A DNA stretch of 64,000 nt, taken from Streptomyces ficellus. Lineage in GTDB: Bacteria; Actinomycetota; Actinomycetes; Streptomycetales; Streptomycetaceae. Position 1 is the stretch's first letter. Each line of letters opens with the position of its first letter. The notes under the pieces are model-generated. The model saw nothing but the letters and a program-made list of their open reading frames with translations, searched no databases and was not told where the DNA came from. This document shows, in pieces, positions 37,668 through 44,673 of the stretch. The stretch lies in the NCBI RefSeq assembly GCF_030406405.1, contig NZ_JAUEPL010000037.1, forward strand, positions 1-64,000. Reading direction: 5' to 3'. The position numbers and the translations under genes were made by a program.

Positions 37668-38785
37668 GCCGACACCTCCCGGCAGGCGCGGTAGAAGTCC
37701 TTCCAGCCGTCCCGCTCGCGCACCACCGTTTCCAGATACTCCTGCCAGATGACGCGATCGGCCGCCGGGTCGCGGACGACCGCACCGAGGATGCCGGCAG
37801 CCACGTCACCGGGGCGCAGCACACCGTCGCCGAAATGCGCCGCGAGCGCGAGGCCGTTGGTGACGACGGAGATCGCCTCGGCCGTGGAGAGCGTCCCGGA
37901 GGGGGACTTGAGCTTGGTGCGGCCGTCGGTGGTGACGCCGTCGCGCAGCTCGCGGAAGACGGTGACGACCCGGCGGATCTCGTCGACGCCCTCGGGCGCG
38001 GCGGGCAGATCGAGCGACCGCCCTATCTGGTCGACGCGCCGGGAGACGATGTCGACCTCGGCTTCCGGTGTCGCTGGCAGCGGGAGCACGACCGTGTTGA
38101 AGCGGCGGCGCAGCGCGCTCGACAGGTCGTTGACGCCTCGGTCGCGGTCGTTGGCGGTGGCGATGAGGTTGAATCCCCGTACCGCCTGAACTTCTTGGCC
38201 GAGCTCCGGGATGGGCAGCGTCTTCTCGGACAGGATCGTGATCAGCGTGTCCTGCACGTCGGCGGGGATACGGGTGAGCTCCTCGACACGGGCGGTCATA
38301 CCGTCCGACATGGCCCGCATGACGGGGCTCGGCACGAGGGCGTCACGGCTGGGGCCGTGGGCGAGCAGCTGGGCGTAGTTCCATCCGTACCGGATGGCTT
38401 CCTCGGGGGTGCCGGCGGTGCCCTGGACCAGAAGGGTCGAGTCCCCGCTGACCGCGGCGGCGAGGTGCTCCGACACCCATGTCTTGGCAGTGCCGGGGAC
38501 GCCGAGCAGGAGCAGGGCGCGGTCGGTGGCGAGGGTGGTGACGGCGACTTCGACGATCCGGCGCGGCCCCACGTACTTCGGTGTGATCACGGTGCCGTCG
38601 GGCAGCGTGCCGCCGAGCAGATAGGTGGCGACGGCCCACGGCGACAGCCGCCAGCGGGCCGGGCGCGGCCGGTCGTCGGCCGCGGCGAGTGCGCTGAGTT
38701 CATGTGCGAACGCGTCCTCGGCGTGCGGCCGCAGGGCCTCGTCGCGGGCTGCTTCGGTAGCTTCGGCGGTTGCGGGCACAGTCAT
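37664..38785 (-). CDS. MoxR-family AAA+ ATPase
   Basis: 373 residues. Walker A is GVPGTAKTWVSEHL (residues about 94-101). The Walker B/second acidic site is GMTARVEELTRIPADVQDTLITILSEK, where the usual D-E pair reads E-E. Sensor 1 is FNLIATANDRDRG and the arginine-finger region SSALRRRFNTVVLPLP; a lid domain follows. MoxR ATPases are hexameric chaperone-like remodellers acting with vWA proteins. Start ATG 38785 has a strong ribosome site (AGGAGGGGG). It is first in the operon MoxR-DUF5682-vWA. The leader is about 35 nt from the predicted -10 of a RecA-NDp-like promoter. Confidence 0.92.
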   Translation of the reverse strand: MTVPATAEATEAARDEALRPHAEDAFAHELSALAAADDRPRPARWRLSPWAVATYLLGGTLPDGTVITPKYVGPRRIVEVAVTTLATDRALLLLGVPGTAKTWVSEHLAAAVSGDSTLLVQGTAGTPEEAIRYGWNYAQLLAHGPSRDALVPSPVMRAMSDGMTARVEELTRIPADVQDTLITILSEKTLPIPELGQEVQAVRGFNLIATANDRDRGVNDLSSALRRRFNTVVLPLPATPEAEVDIVSRRVDQIGRSLDLPAAPEGVDEIRRVVTVFRELRDGVTTDGRTKLKSPSGTLSTAEAISVVTNGLALAAHFGDGVLRPGDVAAGILGAVVRDPAADRVIWQEYLETVVRERDGWKDFYRACREVSA

Positions 38786-38825
38786 GGGTCCCCCTCCTGA
38801 TCGTGTGCGACCGGGTGTGGGAACC

Positions 38826-38848
38826 ACCGTGCACCATGCCACTGACAA
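38826..38848 (-). promoter_or_regulatory. RecA-NDp/PafBC-type promoter of the MoxR operon
   Basis: On the minus strand TTGTCAGTG (38848-38840), 8 bp, then CACGGT (38831-38826). The upstream box is identical to the actinobacterial LexA-independent DNA-damage motif; the -10 departs from TANNNT at its first base. The predicted start lies about 35 nt before the MoxR ATG. Confidence 0.7.
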
Positions 38849-38893
38849 TCGGCCGTTTCCGCAGCTCAGAGGCGAAAACGGCCGATGTGTCAG
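38842..38893 (-). terminator. Terminator of the MmpS-like lipoprotein gene, overlapping the MoxR promoter
   Basis: CTGACAATCGGCCGTTTCCGC (38842-38862, split here as CTGACA plus ATCGGCCGTTTCCGC) pairs with GCGAAAACGGCCGAT plus GTGTCAG (38872-38893) with minor mismatches and a 9-base loop. It starts 14 bp after the lipoprotein stop. Its distal arm contains the TGTCAG core of the MoxR promoter. Confidence 0.75.
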
Positions 38894-38906
38894 AGGAGTT
38901 GGCGGG

Positions 38907-39329
38907 TCAGCCGGCGACCGGGGAGACCGCGATGCAGCCGGCAGCGGCGGCCAGGCCCTTGCCGGACTTCTCCTCGATGACCTTGCCCTGATAGATGATT
39001 TTGCAGGCGACCTCGGCCCCGGTGGCGTCGGCCGCCACCGGGATGACACCGGGCGGCAGGATGCCCCGGAGCTTCACGGTCTTCTTCCACGGCAGCGTGG
39101 GCTTCTGCACCGTCTCGATCTTCGGCTTCGCCGGCTCGCCGCCGTCGACGTGGTAGTCGATCGAGTCGACGCCCTTGCCCGTGACCTCGTAGGTGACCTC
39201 GTACTGCTCGTTCACTTCCTTCTCGACCTGCTTGGTCGCCTCGTCGGTGATCTGGGAACAGGCGCCGAGACCGAGCGCGAGCCCGCCGGCGACGAGTGCG
39301 GAAGCGATGGAGCGGCTGATGCGGTTCAT
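38907..39329 (-). CDS. MmpS-like lipoprotein
   Basis: 140 residues. Lipoprotein signal peptide MNRISRSIASALVAGGLALG with lipobox LGAC (Cys at about 24). The mature part matches the MmpS/transport-accessory beta domain: VTYEVTGKGVDSIDYHV, LPWKKTVKLRG, GAEVACKIIYQGKVIEEKSGKGLAAAAGC, with two cysteines likely paired. In mycobacteria MmpS proteins assist MmpL exporters; in Streptomyces free-standing MmpS-like lipoproteins are common and of unknown role. It sits between the two divergent damage-type promoters but is read on the minus strand from its own upstream region (39330-39430). I see no damage motif driving it directly. Confidence 0.8.
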   Translation of the reverse strand: MNRISRSIASALVAGGLALGLGACSQITDEATKQVEKEVNEQYEVTYEVTGKGVDSIDYHVDGGEPAKPKIETVQKPTLPWKKTVKLRGILPPGVIPVAADATGAEVACKIIYQGKVIEEKSGKGLAAAAGCIAVSPVAG

Positions 39330-39430
39330 GCTGACCCCCCGTAAGAGTTGACTGCGTCACAGGCAGAAAACAGTAAGGGGACGGCAGGGTCAACCGTTGG
39401 CTTCCCGGCGAATCCCCTGGTCACGGCCGA

Positions 39431-39453
39431 TTGTCAGTGGTGGCACCTACCGT
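39431..39453 (+). promoter_or_regulatory. RecA-NDp/PafBC-type promoter of the SWIM-DUF5691 operon
   Basis: TTGTCAGTG (39431-39439), 8 bp, then TACCGT (39448-39453): an exact fit to TTGTCRGTG-N8-TANNNT. The ATG at 39461 is 7 bp beyond the -10, so the transcript is probably leaderless. The preceding CACGGCCGA is also shared with the MoxR promoter. Confidence 0.82.
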
Positions 39454-39460
39454 CGTTCCC

Positions 39461-40813
39461 ATGAATCAGCAGGGGGTGCGCTGGACGGCGGAACAGGTGC
39501 TGGCCCTGGCTCCTGACGACGCCTCACGCAGAGCGGGAAGCAGACTCGGTGCGGCCGGACCGTGGTCGGGCGGCGGCAGTGATGGCACGGGGGCCCTCTG
39601 GGGGCTGTGCAAGGGCAGCGGAAGCAGGCCGTACCAGACGATCGTCGACACCACGGGCCCCGCCTACAAATGCAGTTGCCCGAGCCGGAAGTTTCCGTGC
39701 AAACACGCGCTGGGGCTGCTGCTGCTCTGGGCGGCGGACGAGGGCGCCGTGCGCCGCTCCGACGTGCCGGAGTGGGCCGGGCAGTGGCTGGAGGGCCGGC
39801 GCGCACGCGCGGCCGGGAAAGAGGGAGGGGACGCGGGCGGCGGACCGCCCACGACAAGCGCCGATCCGGAAGGGGCGCGGCGCCGGGCGGAGCAGCGGGC
39901 GGCGCGCATCACCGCCGGAGCCGAGGAGTTGGAGCAGCGGCTGGCGGATCTGCTGCGCGGCGGGCTGGCCTCCGCCGACCGGTCGGGGTACGGGCTGTGG
40001 GAGGAGACCGCGGCCCGGATGGTCGACGCGCAGGCGCCCGGTCTGGCCGGCCGGGTCAGGGACCTGGGGGCGATACCGGGCTCGGGGCCCGGCTGGCCGG
40101 TGCGGCTGCTGGAGGAATGCGCGCTGACGCATCTGCTCGACCGCGCGTGGCTGGGCATCGAGCGGCTACCCGGCCCGCTGGCCGTGACGGTCCGCACGCG
40201 GGTCGGGCTGACGGTGCCCGCCGATGGCCCGGCCGTGCGCGACCGCTGGTCGGTCCTTGCCCAGTACGACACCTCGGACGGCAAGCTGACCACGCGCCGC
40301 GTCTGGCTGTACGGGCGCGACAGCGGGCGAACAGCACTGCTGCTCTCCTTCGGCGCGGCGGGCAGGGCTCCCCAACTGGCCCTTCCCGTGGGGGTGGCCA
40401 TCGACGCGGACGTCACGCCGTACCCGGGCGCCGGACAACTGCGGGCCGAGCTGGGCACCCAGTTCTCGCCGCCGGTCCCCCACGAGGCACCGCCGCCGGG
40501 CGGGTCCGTGACCGACGCGGCGGCGGCCTACGGGCTGGCCCTGCGGGACGACCCGTGGCTGGACTCCTGGCCGGTGACGCTCAGCGGCGTCATACCCGTG
40601 CCGGGCCAGGACGGCGGCTGGCAGGTCGCCGACGCGGACGGCGGCCACGCGCTGCCGCTCTCCCCCGCAGCGCTCGCCCGGCCCGGCCTGTGGCGGCTGA
40701 CCGCGCTGTCCGGGGGCGGGCCCGTGACGGTGTTCGGCGAGTGCGGGCACCGAGGCTTCACCCCGCTGACCGCCTGGTCCGCGGAGACGCCCGAGACGGT
40801 CGCGCTGACCTGA
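39461..40813 (+). CDS. SWIM zinc-finger protein
   Basis: 450 residues from ATG 39461. The SWIM motif lies at residues about 67-86: AYKCSCPSRKFPCKHALGLLLL (read as CxC, then CxH), a zinc-binding module linked to nucleic-acid or protein binding. Downstream, residues about 140-180 form a charged helix (RRAEQRAARITAGAEELEQRL) followed by GYGLWEETAARMVDAQAPGLAGRVRDLG, typical of bacterial SWIM proteins beside MoxR/vWA genes. The rest is beta-rich with no recognised fold. It is the first gene of a two-gene plus-strand operon, divergent from MoxR, and likely leaderless and damage-inducible. Confidence 0.85.
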   Translation: MNQQGVRWTAEQVLALAPDDASRRAGSRLGAAGPWSGGGSDGTGALWGLCKGSGSRPYQTIVDTTGPAYKCSCPSRKFPCKHALGLLLLWAADEGAVRRSDVPEWAGQWLEGRRARAAGKEGGDAGGGPPTTSADPEGARRRAEQRAARITAGAEELEQRLADLLRGGLASADRSGYGLWEETAARMVDAQAPGLAGRVRDLGAIPGSGPGWPVRLLEECALTHLLDRAWLGIERLPGPLAVTVRTRVGLTVPADGPAVRDRWSVLAQYDTSDGKLTTRRVWLYGRDSGRTALLLSFGAAGRAPQLALPVGVAIDADVTPYPGAGQLRAELGTQFSPPVPHEAPPPGGSVTDAAAAYGLALRDDPWLDSWPVTLSGVIPVPGQDGGWQVADADGGHALPLSPAALARPGLWRLTALSGGGPVTVFGECGHRGFTPLTAWSAETPETVALT

Positions 40814-40828
40814 CGCAGGGAGGATTCG

Positions 40829-42421
40829 ATGACCACCACGACCTGGGAAGACCTGGTCACCTCGGCGCTGCTGGGCACCGACCGCCGCACACCGGCCGCC
40901 GACGTCCTGGCGCCCGGCGAGGACGCGCCGGTCGCCCTGCTGGACGCCGCCGCGCTGCACACCGTACGGCGCAGGGCGGGCCTCGTGCCGGCGCCCGCCG
41001 CCCCCTTGCCCGAACCGGCACCGCACGACGACCGGCCGCCGCTTCCCGAGGCGGCCCGGCGCCGGCTGGGGCGGCTGCTCGCGGACCGTTCCGGTGCAGC
41101 CTCCGGCGGCAGACGCGGCACCGCGCCCGACCTCACGGAGCTGCTCCCGCAGTGGCTGGCCGCCGCCAATGGGCACGGCTACCGGGCGCCGGCGTCCGTC
41201 CTGCCCGCGCTGCTGGACGCGGCACGGGCACGCACCGATCTGCGCCCGGCGGCGCTGGCGTTCGCCGGGCCCCGCGGGCTGTGGCTCGCCCGGTTCAATC
41301 CCGACTGGAAGTTCGCGCTGCGCGGCGCCTCATGCAGGACGGCGCTGCCCTCGCCGGACGACGAGGAGGCCGTGCGGCGCCTGTGGGAGGAGGGTCTGTT
41401 CGCCGAGCGGGTCGCCCTGCTCGGCGCCGTACGGTCCCACGATCCCGGCGCCGCGCTCGCCCTGCTCGCCTCGACCTGGTCCACCGAGCGGGCCGAGGAC
41501 CGGCTGATGTTCCTGGACTCGCTGCGCGACGGGCTGTCCGACGTGGACGAACCCTTCCTGGAACAGGCCCTGGCCGACCGCAGCCGCAACGTCCGCTCCA
41601 CCGCCGCCGAACTGCTGTCCGCGCTGCCGCACTCGGCGCTCGCCGGGCGCATGGCCGAGCGGGCGTCCACCTGCGTGGGCCTGGACCGTACGGGCGGGAA
41701 CGCGGTGATCGTCGTCGAGGCACCGCACGAGTGCGACGCGGGCATGCAACGCGACGGTGTCCTGCCCAACCCGCCAACGGGGCGGGGGCAACGGTCCTGG
41801 TGGCTGGGCCAGTTGGTCGAATCGGCGCCACTCACCGTCTGGTCGTCGCGGCTGGGCGGACGTACACCGGAGGAAATCCTCGCGCTGCCGGTCGCGGACG
41901 ACTGGCAGGGCGAACTGCACGCGGCGTGGTGCCGGGCGGCGGTCCGGCAGCGGGACGCCGCCTGGGCCCGCGTCCTGCTCGGCCCGCCGGCCACACCGCC
42001 GGCGACCGGCCCGGGCACGTCCTCGCTCGCCGAGCGGTCCCAGTTGCTGTCCATCCTGCCCGGGGGCGAACGCGCCGCCTGGGTCGCCGGCTTCATCGCG
42101 GCGCACGGGCTGTCGGAGGCGTTCCAGTTGCTCGGTGTCTGCGCGGTCCCGTGGGCCGAGCCGCTGGGCCGCGCGGTGATCGACGCGCTGGACATCGCCC
42201 GGGACGCGGGCAGCTACCCCTGGAGCTTCAGCGGGGTGATGGGCCTCGCGGAACGCTGCCTGGACCCCGAGGAGGCCGACCGCCTGGAGGTCCTGACAGC
42301 GGTCCCGGACGAACCGGAGGGCGCGTCGCCGGGGGCGGGCGGCTACTGGTCGGAAGCCTTCCAGCGGCTGGTGGCGACGCTGCGGCTCCGGGCGGCGATG
42401 CGGGCGGAACTGTCACCGTGA
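40829..42421 (+). CDS. DUF5691 family protein, HEAT-like
   Basis: 530 residues, starting 15 bp after the SWIM gene with ribosome site GGGAGGA. The N-terminal signature is WEDLVTSALLGTDRRTP. Residues about 185-275 look like helical repeats (VALLGAVRSHDPGAALALLAS, MFLDSLRDGLSDVDEPFLEQAL, ADRSRNVRSTAAELLSALP), the HEAT-type pattern used as a protein-binding scaffold. No catalytic motif is visible. Constant neighbourhood with SWIM, MoxR, DUF5682 and vWA genes implies a common pathway; the exact role is unknown. Confidence 0.8.
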   Translation: MTTTTWEDLVTSALLGTDRRTPAADVLAPGEDAPVALLDAAALHTVRRRAGLVPAPAAPLPEPAPHDDRPPLPEAARRRLGRLLADRSGAASGGRRGTAPDLTELLPQWLAAANGHGYRAPASVLPALLDAARARTDLRPAALAFAGPRGLWLARFNPDWKFALRGASCRTALPSPDDEEAVRRLWEEGLFAERVALLGAVRSHDPGAALALLASTWSTERAEDRLMFLDSLRDGLSDVDEPFLEQALADRSRNVRSTAAELLSALPHSALAGRMAERASTCVGLDRTGGNAVIVVEAPHECDAGMQRDGVLPNPPTGRGQRSWWLGQLVESAPLTVWSSRLGGRTPEEILALPVADDWQGELHAAWCRAAVRQRDAAWARVLLGPPATPPATGPGTSSLAERSQLLSILPGGERAAWVAGFIAAHGLSEAFQLLGVCAVPWAEPLGRAVIDALDIARDAGSYPWSFSGVMGLAERCLDPEEADRLEVLTAVPDEPEGASPGAGGYWSEAFQRLVATLRLRAAMRAELSP

Positions 42422-42875
42422 CGCGCCGCGGGGGCGTGCGCCGGGCCTTGGTCACCGGCGAAGGGGGACGCGCAGTGGGTCGTGTTCTGGGCGTAAGCGA
42501 GCGAGCTTGCGAAGGAGAGCCCAGGACACGATCCCCGGAGCGGCCCCCAACGGCACGCGTCCACGCCCGGCCAACCCCGTCATGGACGCGGGGCGCCACG
42601 CACACGGGCCCGGCCGGACCGCCCCGCCGACGCGGCACAGGCCCACCCGGCACGACGCACCGGAAACGGGTCCCTCAGGCACCGACCCCACGCGGGCGCA
42701 CCCGACACGCACACGGGCCCTCCCGACACCCGCACAGCGCCCGACGCCGAACCCACCCGGCACGGGCACCGACCCCACGCAAGCTCACCCAGCGCGAACG
42801 CGGGCGGCCCAGCGCCCCGGCGTTACACCTGGGCACCCCGCGCCCGGGGTTACGCCCCGGCGTTACGCCCTGCCG
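42422..42875. other. 454-bp region between DUF5691 gene and icmB
   Basis: No supported gene. It contains a large hairpin (42477-42535) and then about 300 bp of Pro/His/Arg-codon-like low-complexity sequence with CACGCACACGGGCCC-type and ACCCGGCAC-type recurrences. Three GCGTTACRCC repeats lie before the icmB stop. Confidence 0.6.
42477..42535. terminator. Large hairpin downstream of the SWIM-DUF5691 operon
   Basis: GGGTCGTGTTCTGGGC (42477-42492) pairs with GCCCAGGACACGATCCC (42519-42535) with one bulge and one G-U type pair. The loop includes a small inner stem (GCGAGCGAGCTTGC region). It probably terminates the plus-strand operon. Confidence 0.65.
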
Positions 42876-43289
42876 TTACGCCTCGGCGGAGACGCGGACG
42901 TTGGCGTTGACCCAGTCAACGATGGACGCCGTCGTCGCGCCGGGCGTGAAGATCTCGGCCACGCCCTTCTCCTTCAGCGGCGCGATGTCCGCCTCGGGGA
43001 TGATGCCGCCGCCGAAGACCTTGATGTCCTCCGCGTCGCGCTCCTTCAGCAGCTCAAGGACCTTCGCGAAGAGCGTGTTGTGGGCGCCCGACAGGATCGA
43101 CAGGCCGATCGCGTCCGCGTCCTCCTGGATCGCCGTGTCGACGATCTGTTCCGGCGTCTGGTGCAGGCCGGTGTAGATGACCTCCATACCGGCGTCACGC
43201 AGCGCCCGCGCGATCACCTTCGCGCCACGATCGTGGCCGTCGAGACCCGGCTTGGCCACCACCACGCGGATCGGACCGGTCACACCCAT
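42876..43289 (-). CDS. icmB: Small B12-binding subunit of isobutyryl-CoA mutase
   Basis: 137 residues, the size of the stand-alone IcmB subunit. The AdoCbl-binding fold is complete: KPGLDGHDRGAKVIARAL (DxHxxG with the lower-ligand His, residues about 17-22), GLSILSGAHNTLF (SxL) and VFGGGIIPEADI (GG). With a large IcmA subunit it interconverts isobutyryl- and n-butyryl-CoA, feeding polyketide extender supply. Start ATG 43289 follows a clear GGAGG. No icmA or mutase large subunit lies nearby, as in other streptomycetes where the two genes are unlinked. It could also serve another mutase large subunit. Confidence 0.88.
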   Translation of the reverse strand: MGVTGPIRVVVAKPGLDGHDRGAKVIARALRDAGMEVIYTGLHQTPEQIVDTAIQEDADAIGLSILSGAHNTLFAKVLELLKERDAEDIKVFGGGIIPEADIAPLKEKGVAEIFTPGATTASIVDWVNANVRVSAEA

Positions 43290-43623
43290 CAGTGCCTCCA
43301 CATGCGTCCCCCGTACCTGTATGCCCGGGGAGGTGAACGAACGTTATCGACAGCATCCCGCAACCGGCCGTTTCGCGGTGGATAGCGAGGGGGAAATCAC
43401 ACGTGGGACATGTTCGCTCGGCGTCGTACCCCCATCAGGCGGCCCCATCCGGCCACAGGAGACCGGGACGATCGCCAGGGGAGCCGCAACGGGGTTGTCG
43501 TATCCACCGTGCCGCCAGCCGCGCGGCGCGGCGGTACGGCTCCGATCTCGCCCTCCGACACGGCGCCCCATAAGGGCGTACGGGGGACAGAGCGGTCCCT
43601 CGTGTGCCGTTCGGAGGTCGGCC
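43290..43623. other. 334-bp divergent region between icmB and lipase gene
   Basis: No gene and no recognised riboswitch; I looked specifically for a cobalamin element beside icmB and did not see one. Both genes have good ribosome sites at the edges (GGAGG each). Promoter boxes are not clear. Confidence 0.5.
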
Positions 43624-44445
43624 ATGAAGTTCCTGCTCCCCTGGAAGGCACTGCCGCTCCTTCCGTTACGGCTGTCCGTCACGCTGATCAAGGCCACCGC
43701 CCTGGAGTTCGCGATCCTCGCCGGCCATCTCCTCCTCTACCCCACCGGCATCGCCCCGGAACGCCGTCCCGCCACCACCGCCGATGTGCCGCTCCCCACC
43801 AGCGGCCGCCCCCACCCGCCGACCGTGCTCCTCCATGGCTTCGTGGACAACCGCTCCGTCTTCGTCCTGCTGCGCCGTTCCCTCGCCCGGCACGGCCGGC
43901 GCCACCTCGAGTCCCTCAACTACTCGCTGCTGACCTGCGACATCCGCGCCGCCGCCGAGCTGCTCGGCCGCCATGTGGAGGAGATCTGCGCCCGCACCGG
44001 ACACCGGGAGGTCGACATCGTCGGGCACAGCCTCGGGGGGCTGATCGCGCGGTACTACGTCCAGCGGCTCGGCGGCGACCGCCGCGTCCGCACCCTGGTC
44101 ACGCTCGGTACGCCCCACTCCGGTACGACCGTCGCGCCGCTCGCCGGCGCGCATCCGCTGGTGCGCCAGATGCGGCCGGGCTCTTCCGTGCTGCGGGAGT
44201 TGAGCGAGCCGGCGCCCCACTGCCGTACACGCTTCGTCAGCTTCTGGAGCGATCTGGACCAGGTGATGGTCCCGGTGGAGACGGCACGCATCGACCATCC
44301 GGACCTGATCGCGGAGAACATCCGCGTCACCGGCATCGGCCATCTCGCCCTGCCCGTGCACCCGGCGGTCGCGGCCGGCATCCGCCATGTGCTGGAGTCC
44401 GGAGGAGCAGCTGCCGGAACCTCCGGTTCCGCGTCCGTGGCCTGA
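43624..44445 (+). CDS. Alpha/beta-hydrolase, lipase/PGAP1-like
   Basis: 273 residues. N-terminal hydrophobic segments (LPLLPLRLSVTLIKATALEFAIL) likely anchor or export it. Then VLLHGFVDNRSVFVLLRRSL (oxyanion HG), nucleophile elbow VDIVGHSLGGLIARYYVQRLGG (Ser), TLGTPHSGT, acid region VSFWSDLDQVMVP (Asp) and HLALPVHPAV (catalytic His). This fits the triacylglycerol lipase/PGAP1 group acting on esters at the membrane. Start ATG has GGAGG 8 bp upstream. It is followed by an independently promoted M23 peptidase gene. Confidence 0.85.
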   Translation: MKFLLPWKALPLLPLRLSVTLIKATALEFAILAGHLLLYPTGIAPERRPATTADVPLPTSGRPHPPTVLLHGFVDNRSVFVLLRRSLARHGRRHLESLNYSLLTCDIRAAAELLGRHVEEICARTGHREVDIVGHSLGGLIARYYVQRLGGDRRVRTLVTLGTPHSGTTVAPLAGAHPLVRQMRPGSSVLRELSEPAPHCRTRFVSFWSDLDQVMVPVETARIDHPDLIAENIRVTGIGHLALPVHPAVAAGIRHVLESGGAAAGTSGSASVA

Positions 44446-44558
44446 ATCAACGCAACGAAACTTCGAACAGTTCTCGAACGTAGGGCCAAAGCTGTGCCCA
44501 CACTCCGCCGAAAGGCGGCCGAATGCCCGTTTCCCCCGGGCCTAAAACCCGCGGAAGA

Positions 44559-44588
44559 TTGTCGCTTGCGCATACCGCCGGGTACAGT
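44559..44588 (+). promoter_or_regulatory. HrdB-type promoter of the M23 peptidase gene
   Basis: TTGTCG (44559-44564), 18-bp spacer, TACAGT (44583-44588). The predicted leader of about 80 nt contains the short hairpin CTGGG/CCCAG (44609-44639) before the ribosome site. Confidence 0.55.
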
Positions 44589-44673
44589 CGCGCCCACTGC
44601 TTTCCCCTCTGGGTGACCCCTCCTCGGGTTCCCGCCCAGATCTGGTCCTGCTGCCGAGGCGAGAGAGAAGTTG

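Noticed and set aside
34517..42421. Several long plus- and minus-strand open frames across the MoxR, DUF5682, vWA, SWIM and DUF5691 genes
   Set aside because: All are Arg/Ala/Pro-rich shadows without motifs; the chosen frames carry Walker, MIDAS, SWIM and GxxH motifs.
42540..42862. Possible small proteins in the low-complexity region before icmB
   Set aside because: Frames are Pro/Arg/Gly-rich without ribosome sites, motifs or consistent codon bias.
43290..43623. Cobalamin riboswitch beside icmB
   Set aside because: No B12-box or matching secondary structure was visible; the gene product uses B12 but is not a synthesis or uptake gene.
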